Positions 34,710 through 45,104 of a stretch of DNA of 64,000 bases are shown here, piece by piece. Under the pieces are notes generated by a model. The model did not search any database and was not told the origin of the DNA. It saw nothing but the letters and a program-made list of their open reading frames with translations. The translations under genes and the position numbers were made by a program. This DNA is from Quercus robur (Eukaryota > Streptophyta > Magnoliopsida > Fagales > Fagaceae): NCBI RefSeq assembly GCF_932294415.1, contig NC_065542.1:45845942-45909941 (forward strand), read 5' to 3'. Every line of letters starts with the position of its first letter. The first letter of the stretch is position 1.

Positions 34710-36570
34710 CCTAGGGCAGTGTTCATAAAAAATATATATATACACACCTAGGAGAGTCAAATTGATTCCCTTGCTTCAGCTACAAGCATATACAATTTGG
34801 ACAATTAGAAGACATTTTACTTATATTTTTTTATTGGCTATTAATTATTGACTAAGGCCAGGTTCAATGTAATTCAATCTTTATTCTGCAAAAATTAATT
34901 AGCTTTAACTAGATAAATTATGTGGGGGGAAGGGAGGCTTTATCTACTTGAATTGTATAGTAAAGGGAAGTTGATAATGTGGACCATGTGGCTCAAGCCT
35001 TAGGTCAATGGGTAATTATTGGCTTTTAAAAAATAAAAATAAAAATCATTTTATTTTTATTTTATTAACATTATGGGCTCTTTTTCCATGTGAGATTGTC
35101 AGACCCCTTTGTTAAGATTTTATTTTATTTTATTTATTATTATTATTTTTTTAAAGAAATTATTTTCTTTCTATCGCCCCAAAGTGGGACTAGGAGGTGG
35201 AGAGAGCATATAAGTGAATTAAATTAACTTTGATCAGTGATCAAAGAGGCTTAACTCGGTGGTGTAACATGTTCTCTTTTATTAGGAAAACTGGGTTCAA
35301 ACTTCAAATCCTCTTTTAACTTTTTTTTCCTGCTAATTCAGTGCATAAACTTGATACTATAGTCATTCTCAAAATAAAAAAATAAAAAAATTGATACTAT
35401 AGCCAAATAAAGAAAAAAAAAATCTTTTGTTAAAAATTCGTCAATTTGCTAAAGGAAAATTGGCCGAAAAAAAGACTTGACGCAATCCTACTGCACAGCA
35501 TAAAATTTCAAGAGGTAGTCTTTGTACATTAATTATGCATAGTCACGTCACATTTCCATTTACAATTTGACGGAATTTTAAAAGAAGGGGTCTATTTTTA
35601 CTACAATATCTTTATGTACTAATTATTGGTGATAAAAAAAAAAAAAAAAAGTATATGGGCTCTTTCTATGACAACATAAAAAGTTTCATTCTAAAAAAAA
35701 AAAAAAAAAACATAAAAATTCAGAGTCCAAAGTATATTTTACACTTTTTTATTTAATTTTTATACAGGATAAAAATTCTACTTTAACTTAATCTAAACGT
35801 ATATATGTGTAAAATTTCTTTCTAAAGACTTGAATTTCGATCCTTATCCCTATCTCACAAGAATATTATACTTGTAAAATAATCATCACGTCAATAATGT
35901 ATGATTATAGTAGTCCCTAATTTTTAATATATAATGCTCATTTGTGTCTGGAGAAGCAAGACGTGGAGAGAGAGGATTAATAAGGTGAGTGGGGGTAGAT
36001 GAGATTAGGAGGGTTTCGAATTTTGAATTAAGATAATGGGGGCAGGTGGGAAAGCGTGAGAGGGGGGTTGATTTATTTTTTTGGACCTTGGCGTTTGCAA
36101 ATGTCCTTTATTTAACTTTTTTTTACCCTTTTTTTATTTTTATTTTTGGCTGGGGTTTATAATGACGTTTTTAAAAAAATTTTGGTTTTTTTTTTTTTTT
36201 TACGGAATATTCTGAAATATGTCACTGAATATTCTAGAAATATGGCACTATTATTTTTTCTTTTTCTTTTTTTCCTAACCGTATGTTTTAGGAATTAGAT
36301 TACTTTTTTTAAAAAAAATTCTTTAAGAACCTGTAGTGGCGTTTGTAAAACGCCACTATAGACCCTTTTAGGACAGATGGCCTATCTTATGATATAAGTA
36401 AGAAATCAATTTTTCATAACTGATTATGATTTGTCTCTCCTTGTTCATCTACCAAGCATGCATGAATTATAATATACGCTGCTGGCCTGCTAAAACCACT
36501 GTATTTATATTACTCTTTTAACTTTCAAATTAGTTATGAATATGCTGAAGTTGGAAACTAAGCAAGAGTA
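34710..36570. other. Spacer between GST C and D
   Basis: No gene. Holds a decayed SINE (35755-35903), A tracts and a short inverted phrase around TAGTGGCGTTTGTAAAACGCCACTA at about 36335-36358. Part of this spacer (from 34983) is the material missing from block 1. Confidence 0.6.
35755..35903 (-). repeat. Old SINE copy
   Basis: Read on the minus strand, it matches the second SINE family (62430-62584 and 39133-39304) in order: a GTGATGATTATTTTAC-type start, a degraded B box (GATCGAAATTCAAG), then the CATATATACG...TTAGATTAAG tail. More diverged than the other copies. Confidence 0.55.
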
Positions 36571-36578
36571 TACGAGGC

Positions 36579-37189
36579 CAGGGCCGGCTCAATGAATTTG
36601 GGGACCCTAGGTGAAATCTTTAAATGGAGCATTTTATTATATTTAATTATAAATTCATATATTTTTTTAATTAAAATTTATTTTTCTTACTTTTTGAAAG
36701 GCAAAATTACTAATTAAATTTTTGCATTCAAGTTCCGCTAACATTTCCTTTTCAATTGGTAATATGGCTAATCCACTTAATCTTTCTTGTGACATAGTTG
36801 ATCTTAAATAGGATTTTATTAATTTTAATTTTGAAAAACTTATTTATGCGGAAGTAATTGTAACAGGTATAGTTAGTAATATTCTGAAAGCAATACATGC
36901 ATTTGGAAAATATTCTAGCCTCTTTATATAATTTAGTACATTAATTGGAGAGTTTTCATTTATTTGCAAAACTTCTTTTAAAACTTTTAGTTCTGAAAAT
37001 AAATCTAAACCATCAATATCAGAATAAGTTTCATGTGTGAGAAAATATTCAGGATTAAGACAATTTTTTTCCAAACTATACAATTTTTTGATGGGACATT
37101 ATATAATATATTCTTACTATTTGGGGGCCTCTTTATCAGTGGGGGCCTTAGGCCACTGCCTAAGTGGCCTATAGCTCCAACCGGCTCTG
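36579..37189 (-). mobile_element. Small hAT element with transposase remnant
   Basis: Perfect 8-bp duplication TACGAGGC (36571-36578 and 37190-37197) and inverted ends CAGGGCCGGC / CCGGCTCTG. The minus strand retains a piece of an hAT transposase C-terminal dimerisation region at 37083-36844: DLFSELKVLKEVLQINENSP, NVLNYIKRLEYFPNACIAF and LLTIPVT. These phrases are typical of the ZMYM1/TTF-type hAT proteins of plants. The rest of the transposase is gone, so the element is internally deleted and non-autonomous. Confidence 0.85.
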
Positions 37190-37415
37190 TACGAGGCAAG
37201 GTTTACACTTCAAAGTCCCAAGAATCCAAGAGATAATACAAAAAATATCCAAGCAATGAGGAGTCCGAAATTGATTTATTCCCACATAGACATCACTTCT
37301 TGTTTGTTATGCATGTTGAACTAAGATTCATGTAGTAATTTTCCAACAATGAGACATAAAGAACAAGTTGTGCATGCCACATTTATGATCCTTATTTATA
37401 TTTATGAATCTATAT

Positions 37416-38456
37416 TTATGTTGTTGCTGATGCAATAAACTTTTCCCTTAGGCTTTTGAAATATGTCAACATTTCATCGCGGTCAGGAAGGTTCTCTTTG
37501 ATCATGGAGTCTTCCTTGAAGCTTTTAGTCCAAGCTTCTAAGCGTGGGAAGCTATTAGCTTCCATCAGTTTTACACCAACTACTTCTTCCATGACTTCAA
37601 GCCAGGCAGACAACCATCCAAAGGCCAAGTCTGCCAATCCAATCTTATTGCCTCCAAAAAATTTCTTCTCCCCAAGGCCATGATCTTCTATTATTTTCAA
37701 CAGTTGTTTGGCTTCTTTTGTTGCCTTCTCTTGTTCTTCCCCTACACCACGAAAGAAAGCAAAAAAGGCTGGGCTCTATGGAACCCAAATATGTGGTTAT
37801 CTTAATCAACTGTTCTAGTCTTGAGGTCGGAAGAATTCATATGGGTTCTCAAATTTTCTTAAAAAAAATTTTGAAAATAAACTTTTTAAAATAAAATAAA
37901 AAATTTGTATTTAAAAAAGAGAGGTTTAATAAAGCTTTACACCAAATGGCCAAGAAAACATTGGTTTATAATCATAAACAGTGAACTTCGTAATAAGCAT
38001 TTGAAAATTTCTTGAGAAATTTGAAATAAAGGGGAAGAAAATTGCGTAAATTTGAGAATTTCATTCTTCAATTGGAAATTGGTAAGCATATAGATAAAGA
38101 TATTATAATGGAAACTATTTTTTCCTTGGAAAAAAGAAATGCGTTACCTTGTCATCTTCAAACTTTATCCAAAATCGAGCCAAGGCCTTCTCAAAAGGGT
38201 CATTCGGTAGCAAGGGATTTTGTGGCCAAATCTCCTCAATGTACTCAAGAATAACACTTGTCTCAGCAACTGGTTTTCCGCGATGGATGAGCACCGGAAC
38301 CTTCTTGTGAACTGGGTTGTACCGTAAAAGAAGATCACTCTTGTTGGAAAGATCCTCCTCTACATATTCATATTTCACACCCTTGAATTTCAATGCCCAT
38401 ATGACTCTATAGCAGTAACTACTAGGCCAAGCTCCCAGTAGCTTCACTTCTTCCAT
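37416..38456 (-). CDS. GSTU: Tau-class glutathione S-transferase (copy D)
   Basis: Two exons: 38456-38148 and 37775-37416, 372-bp phase-0 GT/AG intron, 222 residues. The N-terminal thioredoxin-like domain has Ser12 ([10 protein letters not shown]), cis-proline P54 (KVPVLIHRG) and E65. The next residue is Thr66 (KPVAET) where A, C and E have Ser; threonine keeps the hydroxyl but is unusual in this glutathione-binding pair, and pseudogene B shares it, so it is ancestral to the B/D lineage. Exon 2 has [10 protein letters not shown] and [10 protein letters not shown]. Probably an active cytosolic enzyme. It is the intact paralogue of pseudogene B and defines what B has lost. Confidence 0.95.
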
Positions 38457-38501
38457 TTTGTTAAGTTATATATGCTCTTCTTTCTAACCAGCTAATAAGT
38501 T

Positions 38502-38510
38502 CATATACTT
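38502..38510 (-). promoter_or_regulatory. Putative TATA box of GST D
   Basis: AAGTATATG on the minus strand, at the place equivalent to the TATA boxes of A and C. A second candidate (ATATATAAC, 38465-38474) lies too close to the ATG. Confidence 0.35.
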
Positions 38511-38736
38511 GACCAAAATGGATTGGTCTTCTTGGTCTTTTTAAATTTTAGGCTTTAAATTCAAAAGATTAGGATAAAATTTGTTTTTATTAAAGTAGTT
38601 GCCATGTTTGACTCCACTTAGATAGGTTTAAATATGGTGTAAACAGATATATTTGATCATGTATGTTAATCAAATACAAAAAAATATATCCTCCCCCCTT
38701 TCCTTCATTGACTTGATACATTAAATGGCTGCTTGT

Positions 38737-38993
38737 AGGTGTTTGGATCCACGTTTTGAGCTGCTTTCACGTTTGCGTTTTCCCTTTATTTATTTATTTA
38801 CGCGCAACAGCTTTTAGGAGACAGTGCATTATTCATGCAATGTTTGTGCATTGTTCATTACTATTTGTGCACTGTTTATCAGGAAAAAAAAAATATTAAA
38901 AATGGGTCCCACAGTACTATTTACACATTTAAAAATTATTTTGCTACAATGTTTTCAGTTTCGGTAAAAATAAATTGTATCCAAACGGACCCT
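38737..38993. mobile_element. MITE of the GTTTGGAT/ATCCAAAC family (copy 1)
   Basis: Ends GGTGTTTGGATCC and GTATCCAAACGGACC are inverted. Block 1 shows the empty site (GGCTGCTTAGTGT near 16768), giving a target duplication of only 2-3 bp (TA or TTA). That suits a PIF/Harbinger or Mariner-type MITE. The interior has the phrase ATTTTGCTACAATGTTTTCAG, shared in inverted orientation with the copies near 41088 and 57983. Confidence 0.75.
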
Positions 38994-39132
38994 TAGTGTT
39001 TATTATTACAACTTTTAGCTTTTTGTTTGTTTGTTTCAACTTTTTTCAAAGATCTAACTTTAGTTTTTAAAAAATAAGCTAATTTTTAATTTTTTGTTCC
39101 ACATTTTATAGATAAATTATTAAATAAATTGT

Positions 39133-39304
39133 ATTTTTTTTTATACAAGATAGAAAATTTACTTTAGTCTAATCTAAGTACATATGTGTGTGAAGCTCCC
39201 TCTTGGAGATTGGAGACTTGAACCGTAACTCTTGTTCAGCCCCCCCACACTTCACAAATACTTATAATTGTGAAGTAACCATCACGCCAAGAATGTGCCG
39301 TGGT
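39133..39304 (-). repeat. tRNA-derived SINE with paralogous empty site
   Basis: On the minus strand: a TTGGCGTGATGGTTAC A-box-like start, a B box (GGTTCAAGTCTCC) and a tail ending in an A run. The flanks AATAAATTGT (39123-39132) and AATAAACTGT (39305-39314) form a target duplication. Block 1 near 16863-16885 has the uninterrupted site (AATAAATTGTACCTAAACGC). Insertion therefore followed the block duplication. Confidence 0.8.
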
Positions 39305-39314
39305 AATAAACTGT

Positions 39315-41085
39315 CTTTAAATGCATTAATTTCATAGTGCATAAGAAGCAACCATGTAAGATATAGATCCTATCAATTAAAAAAGTTTTTTTTTTTTTTT
39401 TTAATTTATAACTTGAGATTTTTGGAAGAGGGATCCAACAGCTAAGTGAGACGACAATAGAAAATTCGAGCTTAAATCAAAAAAATTGTTTTCATTTATT
39501 TATTCTGTTCTATTTTCTTGGAAATTAGTATTTTGGTTTTCTGAACAAGGTACTTGAATTCAGTTTTTTCAAAAAGAAAAAAGAAAAAGAAAAAAGGGTA
39601 CTTGAATTCAGGCGGCATGTATACCAGCCCAATGGGCTAAAACCAATCTGCTTGGCCCAAAAACAAGCCCAATAACTTAAATGGGCACAACATGCCTTCG
39701 AGTTCAAACTAGTACATTTGTTGCTATTTGGTTGATAATGTGGCGAAAGGCGCTCAAGAACTTCTATTCAATCTTGGAACAACATGCAGATTCAAGTTTG
39801 TTACATTGCATCCGGGCTCATCTCCACTTCTTGATCTCTCTTAAATAATTTTTTTTTTTTTTTTTCATTCTATTTCTCGATAATTTGTTTTGCCATTTGG
39901 TTTTTGCATAAGTAGTTCTTTTTTATTTTATTTATTTTTTAAATTTAACATTTAAGAAAAATGTTTGTTTCGTACTACTATTACAAGGTCTAGCAAGGAT
40001 AAAGTTTTTGCTCAGTGCACTACAGTTCACTAGATCTAAAAAGGATACAAGACTAACATGTTTTTAAAATTGGCTTCAAAATTGGATACAAGTCATATCT
40101 AAATTGCAATCAATGCATTGAACACCGGTCTACCAATATTGTTATTTATGATTCATGAATGAGAAAAAAAAGAATTAGTAAATTTTAATTTAAAATTTTA
40201 TTAAAAATACTAATAAAGTAGTCATATGCATTTTTAGTCCATCACAATTTACAGAATAGTCATTTTGTCTAAAATAATATCTCAGGAACATGTGAGTTTC
40301 AGTTAGCTTAACTAGTAAAATCCCTTGTTGTCGAATAAAAGATTTGAGGTTCGATCCCCACCTACAGTAAAATCTAATTAGTGTCTTAATTTGGCGATAA
40401 AGAGTCATCATCAAAAGCTATTTTGCATTAAATAGAAAGTATAAGAGGTCTATTTGAAATTAAGCCAAACTCGAGGAGCCATTTTGCATTTTATCAAATG
40501 TCAAAGTCATGAGTCTACTAATTGAGAATTGAGATTGAGAAGGATTCAAAACTTTTCTTTTAAGAATTTATGTTGAGAAGGAAGAATAGGTTGGGTGGGT
40601 ATTCAAGTTTCAAATATAGGGTGTCAGATTTGGGTTTGGGTTGGGCCAATCCAAACCCGTCCCATGGCCTTAACTACTCTTATCCTAAATCCTACTTGAT
40701 GGGGAGAATGCAGTAGTTTAGAGTGAGAGTTGGTAGTTGGAACCAACACCTACTACTTTTTATAAATTGTTACTCAAAATCATAAGTTCATAACCCATGG
40801 AAGACTAACACAATTTCATATAGGGAAACTAGTTCTCGACCCACACTGATATAATAAATCCTGTGCACATGAAATAATGATGACAAACCAATAATGAGAC
40901 TATCTGCTTCATTCTCTAACCTTTATTGTATTCTAACTAATTTGGTATTTGACGCATACAAAATATTATTTCATAAAAGAAAAATACAAAATATAAATGC
41001 CCATGTTGCCTACGTTAAGTTAAAAATAATTATTGCAAGGCATGACGAAATAATAATATATTATTAAGACCGCATTAGAGAGATT
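39315..41085. other. Spacer between block 2 and GST E
   Basis: Paralogous to block 1 up to about 39750, then unique AT-rich DNA with a SINE fragment (40292-40405). No host gene. Confidence 0.5.
40292..40405 (+). repeat. SINE fragment, first SINE family
   Basis: GTGAGTTTCAGTTAGCTTAA at the start and a clear B box (GAGGTTCGATCCC) match the family member at 62143-62316. No target duplication found; probably an older or truncated copy. Confidence 0.65.
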
Positions 41086-41087
41086 TA

Positions 41088-41335
41088 GGGTCTGTTTGGA
41101 TTAAGCTTATTTTTGCTGAAACTGAAAATACTGTAACAAAATAATTTTTAAATGTGTGAATAGTGTTGTGGGACTCATTTTTAATAAAAAAGTTGTTGAA
41201 AAGTGGAATTGTGGATCCGTGAACAGTGCATGAATGTACTATTCACCGTGGAAAAGTCAACCTTAATGCGTGAAAAAAAAAAAAAAAAAAAAAAAAAACG
41301 CAAACGCCAAATTAAGTGCAATCCAAACAGGTACT
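41088..41335. mobile_element. MITE copy 2, next to the GST E stop codon
   Basis: Ends GGGTCTGTTTGGATT and AATCCAAACAGGTAC are inverted; the inside has CTGTAACAAAATAATTTTTAAAT and an A tract near the right end. The right end lies about 8-10 bp from the GST E stop codon (41345-41343), so the E transcript must end inside or beyond it. Confidence 0.75.
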
Positions 41336-41342
41336 TATAGTT

Positions 41343-42566
41343 TTAAGTTGCAATTTTTGATGCCAAAAGGACCTCCCTTTTCTGCTTGGAATGGGCCAAT
41401 AATTCAAGAGGATCAGGAAGGTTGGCCTTGATTACGGGGTTTTCCCTAAAATTCTCAATCCATACTTGCAAGCGAGGGAAGTCATCAGGTTTCATAACTT
41501 TGACACCAGCTGATTCTTCAAGTACTCCCAGCCAAACTGGTATAAATCCAAACACTAAGTCGGCCAATCCAATTTTGTCGCCACCAAAATATTTCTTCTC
41601 CCCAAGCCCTTGCTCTTCAATGACTTTCAGCAGTTCTCTTACTTCTTTTGTTGCCTTCTCTTGTTCTTCTCCAACAGTTAAATAGAACCGCAAGAGTGTG
41701 GGGCTCTGCATCACAAGATTCAAGAAACACTTACTAATTAGGAAAAGAAATATGTTAATATATCTAGTTTTTCGTTTTCTAATTTTATTAGTTGAAGAAA
41801 CAATAATGCTACTTGTTGTTTTATTGGAAACGAAAATGAATCGTGAGATCATTGCTGAACAACTATTTCATCCCTCTTGTTATAATCAGGTACTATGCAG
41901 CAGTTGTTTGATTAAGAAATTATTCAAATCATTAATTAAATAGATATTTCTGAATAAGTAATTAGAACAGTTACAATTTCCACTCTCAATAAAGAAAAGA
42001 ACAGTTACAATTTTTTTTTTGATATATAAATAATTGGAAGTTAGGAATTGAATTGAATGCATATTATTGACCATATGCACTAATTAGCCACAAGATAGGT
42101 AAATTGTCTATAATTTTAGCTCAAAAGATAATCCGATAAGAAGTAAACACTGCAAAGAGTAAAGTGTTTGAGTTTGGATATTTCTAGAACCTGTGTTAGA
42201 TCAAATTGAATTATAAAACATATAAAGACTTGGATTATTGGAATACAAAGAAATTACCTTGTCGTCTAGAAACTTGATCCAGAACCTTGCTAAGGCCCTC
42301 TCATGAGGGTCAGTAGGAAGCAAGGGGTTATGTGGCCATGTCTCCTCAATATATTCAAGTATGACAGTGGACTCAGCAATTGGTTTCTCATTGTGAACGA
42401 GCACAGGGACCTTCTGATGAACTGGGTTATATCGTAAAAGCAAATCACTCTTATTAGCTAAATCCTCTTTCAAATATTCGTACTTCACACCCTTGACTTC
42501 CAGAGCCCATATCACCCTGTAACTGTATGGGCTCGGCCAAACTCCAAATAACTTAACTTCTTCCAT
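41343..42566 (-). CDS. GSTU: Tau-class glutathione S-transferase (copy E)
   Basis: Two exons: 42566-42258 and 41705-41343, 552-bp phase-0 GT/AG intron, 223 residues. Ser12 in WPSPYSYRV, cis-proline P54 (KVPVLVHNE) and E65-S66 (KPIAES) are all present, and exon 2 has [10 protein letters not shown] and [10 protein letters not shown]. It is the most diverged member of the cluster and is not part of either duplicated block, so it is an older tandem copy. Probably a cytosolic glutathione-conjugating enzyme. An open frame runs upstream of exon 2 into the intron, but the AG acceptor at 41707-41706 matches the position used in the paralogues. Putative TATA about 35 bp upstream (42600-42608). Confidence 0.95.
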
Positions 42567-42599
42567 TTTCGTTTATTTTTTTAACCCTGTCAAATTCGT

Positions 42600-42608
42600 G
42601 CATATATT
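42600..42608 (-). promoter_or_regulatory. Putative TATA box of GST E
   Basis: AATATATGC on the minus strand about 35 bp from the ATG. Confidence 0.35.
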
Positions 42609-43150
42609 GAGAGAGATGATTTTGTCTTTGTGTGACAATTTGGGGCTTATCTTCAGTTTTTGACCATTTTGTAGCCTTCTTTTTTGACCGTTTTTCAATT
42701 TTGGTTGCCTTCTTTTTTTACCATATTTTAACAAAAAGACTTAGACAAGTATGGGCTGTTTGGAAGTAGTTTTTAGTATTTAAACAATAAAAATAGTAGT
42801 ACTCAAAAAAAGAAAAGAAAAAAGAAGTGTTTGATAAAGTTGTTTAATTAAGAGCGTTTGAGTTCCGGTTCTTAATTTAAGGTGTTTAAACACTGTATTT
42901 TGAAAACTACTCATGAGTAGTTTTCAGTTTTTGAGTAATAGTGTTGAATGAAATTATTGTAATTAACTGTAGAACCCATCAAGTCTGACATGACATAGAG
43001 AACCAGTAAGATTTTTCTCTCTTTCACACCTCTCTCATTAGTCATTACTGTATTATCTTCCTCTTCGTCTTTCTCTTTCTCTTCACCTTTCTTTCAACTC
43101 CATGAACGCACTGTAATTGGAAGTGTAAGGTTGAATTTTATTAACCATCT

Positions 43151-44264
43151 TGTTGGTTTTATTTCGTACCAAATTTGCTTGTATTTTAGCAATTAGTAAC
43201 CTTGTATTTAGGTGGGAATCATGTAAGGGTAGTGTGTGAGAGAGTGTGAAGAAATCCTCAAGATTATGCAAAGAAGCAAGGACTCGCGATTGGCTCTTAC
43301 GGGTGGCTCACGGCTTGCAAGCCGTTAGACGTTGCACACGTGCCAAGCATGCCAGAAGTTGAAGAGTCACACCAATTGTTGCACTATAGGACAAAAGTCC
43401 CAGGCTGGACAGAGCTAACCAACTGTTGCACTATAGGACAAAAGTCCCAGGCTAGACAGGCTGTTAGCTCGCGACTTGAACTCGCGACTCAACCCAGTCG
43501 CGAGGCCAAGTCGCCAGAACACCCAGTTTGGGAAAAATTGACTTTTCACATTCCTTTTCACCCTACTATACATATACCCTTATACCCACGATATTCAGAG
43601 AGCTTCCAAAGAGAATTTTGAGAGAGAAACCTTAGAAAAAAACAAGATTGATTCATCCATAATCTTCACATAGAAACTCTTCAAATTCCTCTACTCTCTT
43701 CATCTCCATTGTTAAATCCTTGAAAGGTACATTACTAAAACCTTTTCTCACCATACCCATATCTATGAGAAGGCCATTTGGTGTTTGGGAAGCAGTTAAG
43801 AAGAGACTAATTTCATATTGGTAGATGCTATGGTCAAGTAATGGAATCCGGCAAGCTAAAGAAGAAATAGGTTCAGCATAACCTCGTCGGAGTAGGAGCT
43901 TGGAGGGCTTAAGTACATTGGGTAGATTAGGCTTGGAAGGTCTTTTACTGTTCATGTATCCCAACTACATTCTTTAGTGGATTGTTTACCGCTTGGAGGG
44001 AGGAGGAGAGGTTTTACGTCGAGGGCTTCGGTTTTCTCTTCGATAACACATCGAGTGTTGTCCTTGTGTTTGCATCTCTCTTCATCTTTTCCATTTAATA
44101 TTTGCCGTGGATGTGATTTTATTTAGTTTAGATTGTTCATCAATTCTGTTTTAAGCTTATATTCATATTCCGCACATTAATTGTTTGACATTAAGCTTGA
44201 ATTGGTAATTTGTAATTTGGGGGTCTAAACATTCATAGTATTTTATACACTAATTGAACTTTCA
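43151..44264 (+). mobile_element. Probable solo LTR
   Basis: Starts TGTTGGTTTTATTTCG and ends GAACTTTCA. Internally it has a duplicated phrase (CACTATAGGACAAAAGTCCC at 43380 and 43427), a CTCGCGAC-rich segment and, before its end, AATTTGGGGGTCTAAACATTC, all in the style of copia LTRs I recall from woody dicots. No 5-bp target duplication is visible and no internal region follows, so both ends and the assignment are tentative. Confidence 0.4.
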
Positions 44265-45104
44265 GTAAGCAAAAAAAAAAAAAGAGTTGAGCTTACCAAA
44301 AAAACCCAATCAGGAAAGCAATTTCTAACACCAAAGATACAATTATTATACTCCAAACTATTAGATCCACTAACACCAACAATTGCTATTAGTCATTGAC
44401 ACCAACAACAAATAGAAAAAGGCCAAACCCAAAAAAAAAAAAAAACATTTGAATTTAAATAATTCGGATTGGAGGAGAAAATAAAAAGCAAAAAAACATT
44501 TTGTATTGAGTTGTTTTCCAGGTTTTGCAAGTTGGAGAAGAGAAGAGACCCACATAAAAAGATGAAGGAAATGCAGAGTCTCTGTGAAGAGAATGAATAG
44601 AGGGCAACAATAATAAGTGGGAGTTTCTCTCTCATTAAATAAAATAATAAAAATTTTAATGTACATGTGACATCAGTTGTTCACTACTAAGCACACAATT
44701 ATGTTTTTTATATTTAAAAATACATTATTAGGAACATTCTACCAAACACATTTTTTGCATTATGAATATCTTAAATAGTGTTTTTACAATACTTTTTAAA
44801 CCACAATTTTCACATCATTTTAAACAAAAATATTTAAAATCTGCTACCGACCATGTATCCCTGACCCTGAGAGTAGGGACAAGTAGCCTAGATTTTTGAT
44901 TTCCTTTTGAGAAAAAGAAGTAAATTTTCTTTTGAGCTAGAGGGAAAGTTTTGAGCCTGCCCCTACTATATGTCTATATCTACCGACTAAAGAGATACTT
45001 GAACTTATGACCAACGTATACCTCTTAATTATGCTAAAATATTATTTTTGTCTCTAAAATTTGTATGAACTTTGCCTTTTATCCTTAAACTTTAAAGAGT
45101 TGAT
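44265..45104. other. Gene-free intergenic DNA
   Basis: AT-rich, no coding similarity. Minus-strand frames at 44370-44666 are hydrophobic by composition only. Confidence 0.45.

Larger units (their letters stand above)
33075..39750. repeat. GST duplication block 2 (genes C and D)
   Basis: Paralogue of block 1 (7640-17405). Both GST genes are intact here, which gives the ancestral layout. Block 2 gained a small hAT (36579-37189), a MITE (38737-38993) and a SINE (39133-39304). Confidence 0.85.

Noticed and set aside
35230-35330. tRNA gene or SINE near GST C
   Set aside because: A GGGTTCAAAC box is present but no cloverleaf or matching A box could be drawn.
41706-41852. Longer first part of GST E exon 2
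   Set aside because: The open frame continues into the intron, but the AG acceptor at 41707-41706 matches the paralogues and gives the normal protein length.
43340-43621. 93-codon frame as a gene
   Set aside because: Lies in the CTCGCGAC-rich part of a probable solo LTR and includes its internal duplication.
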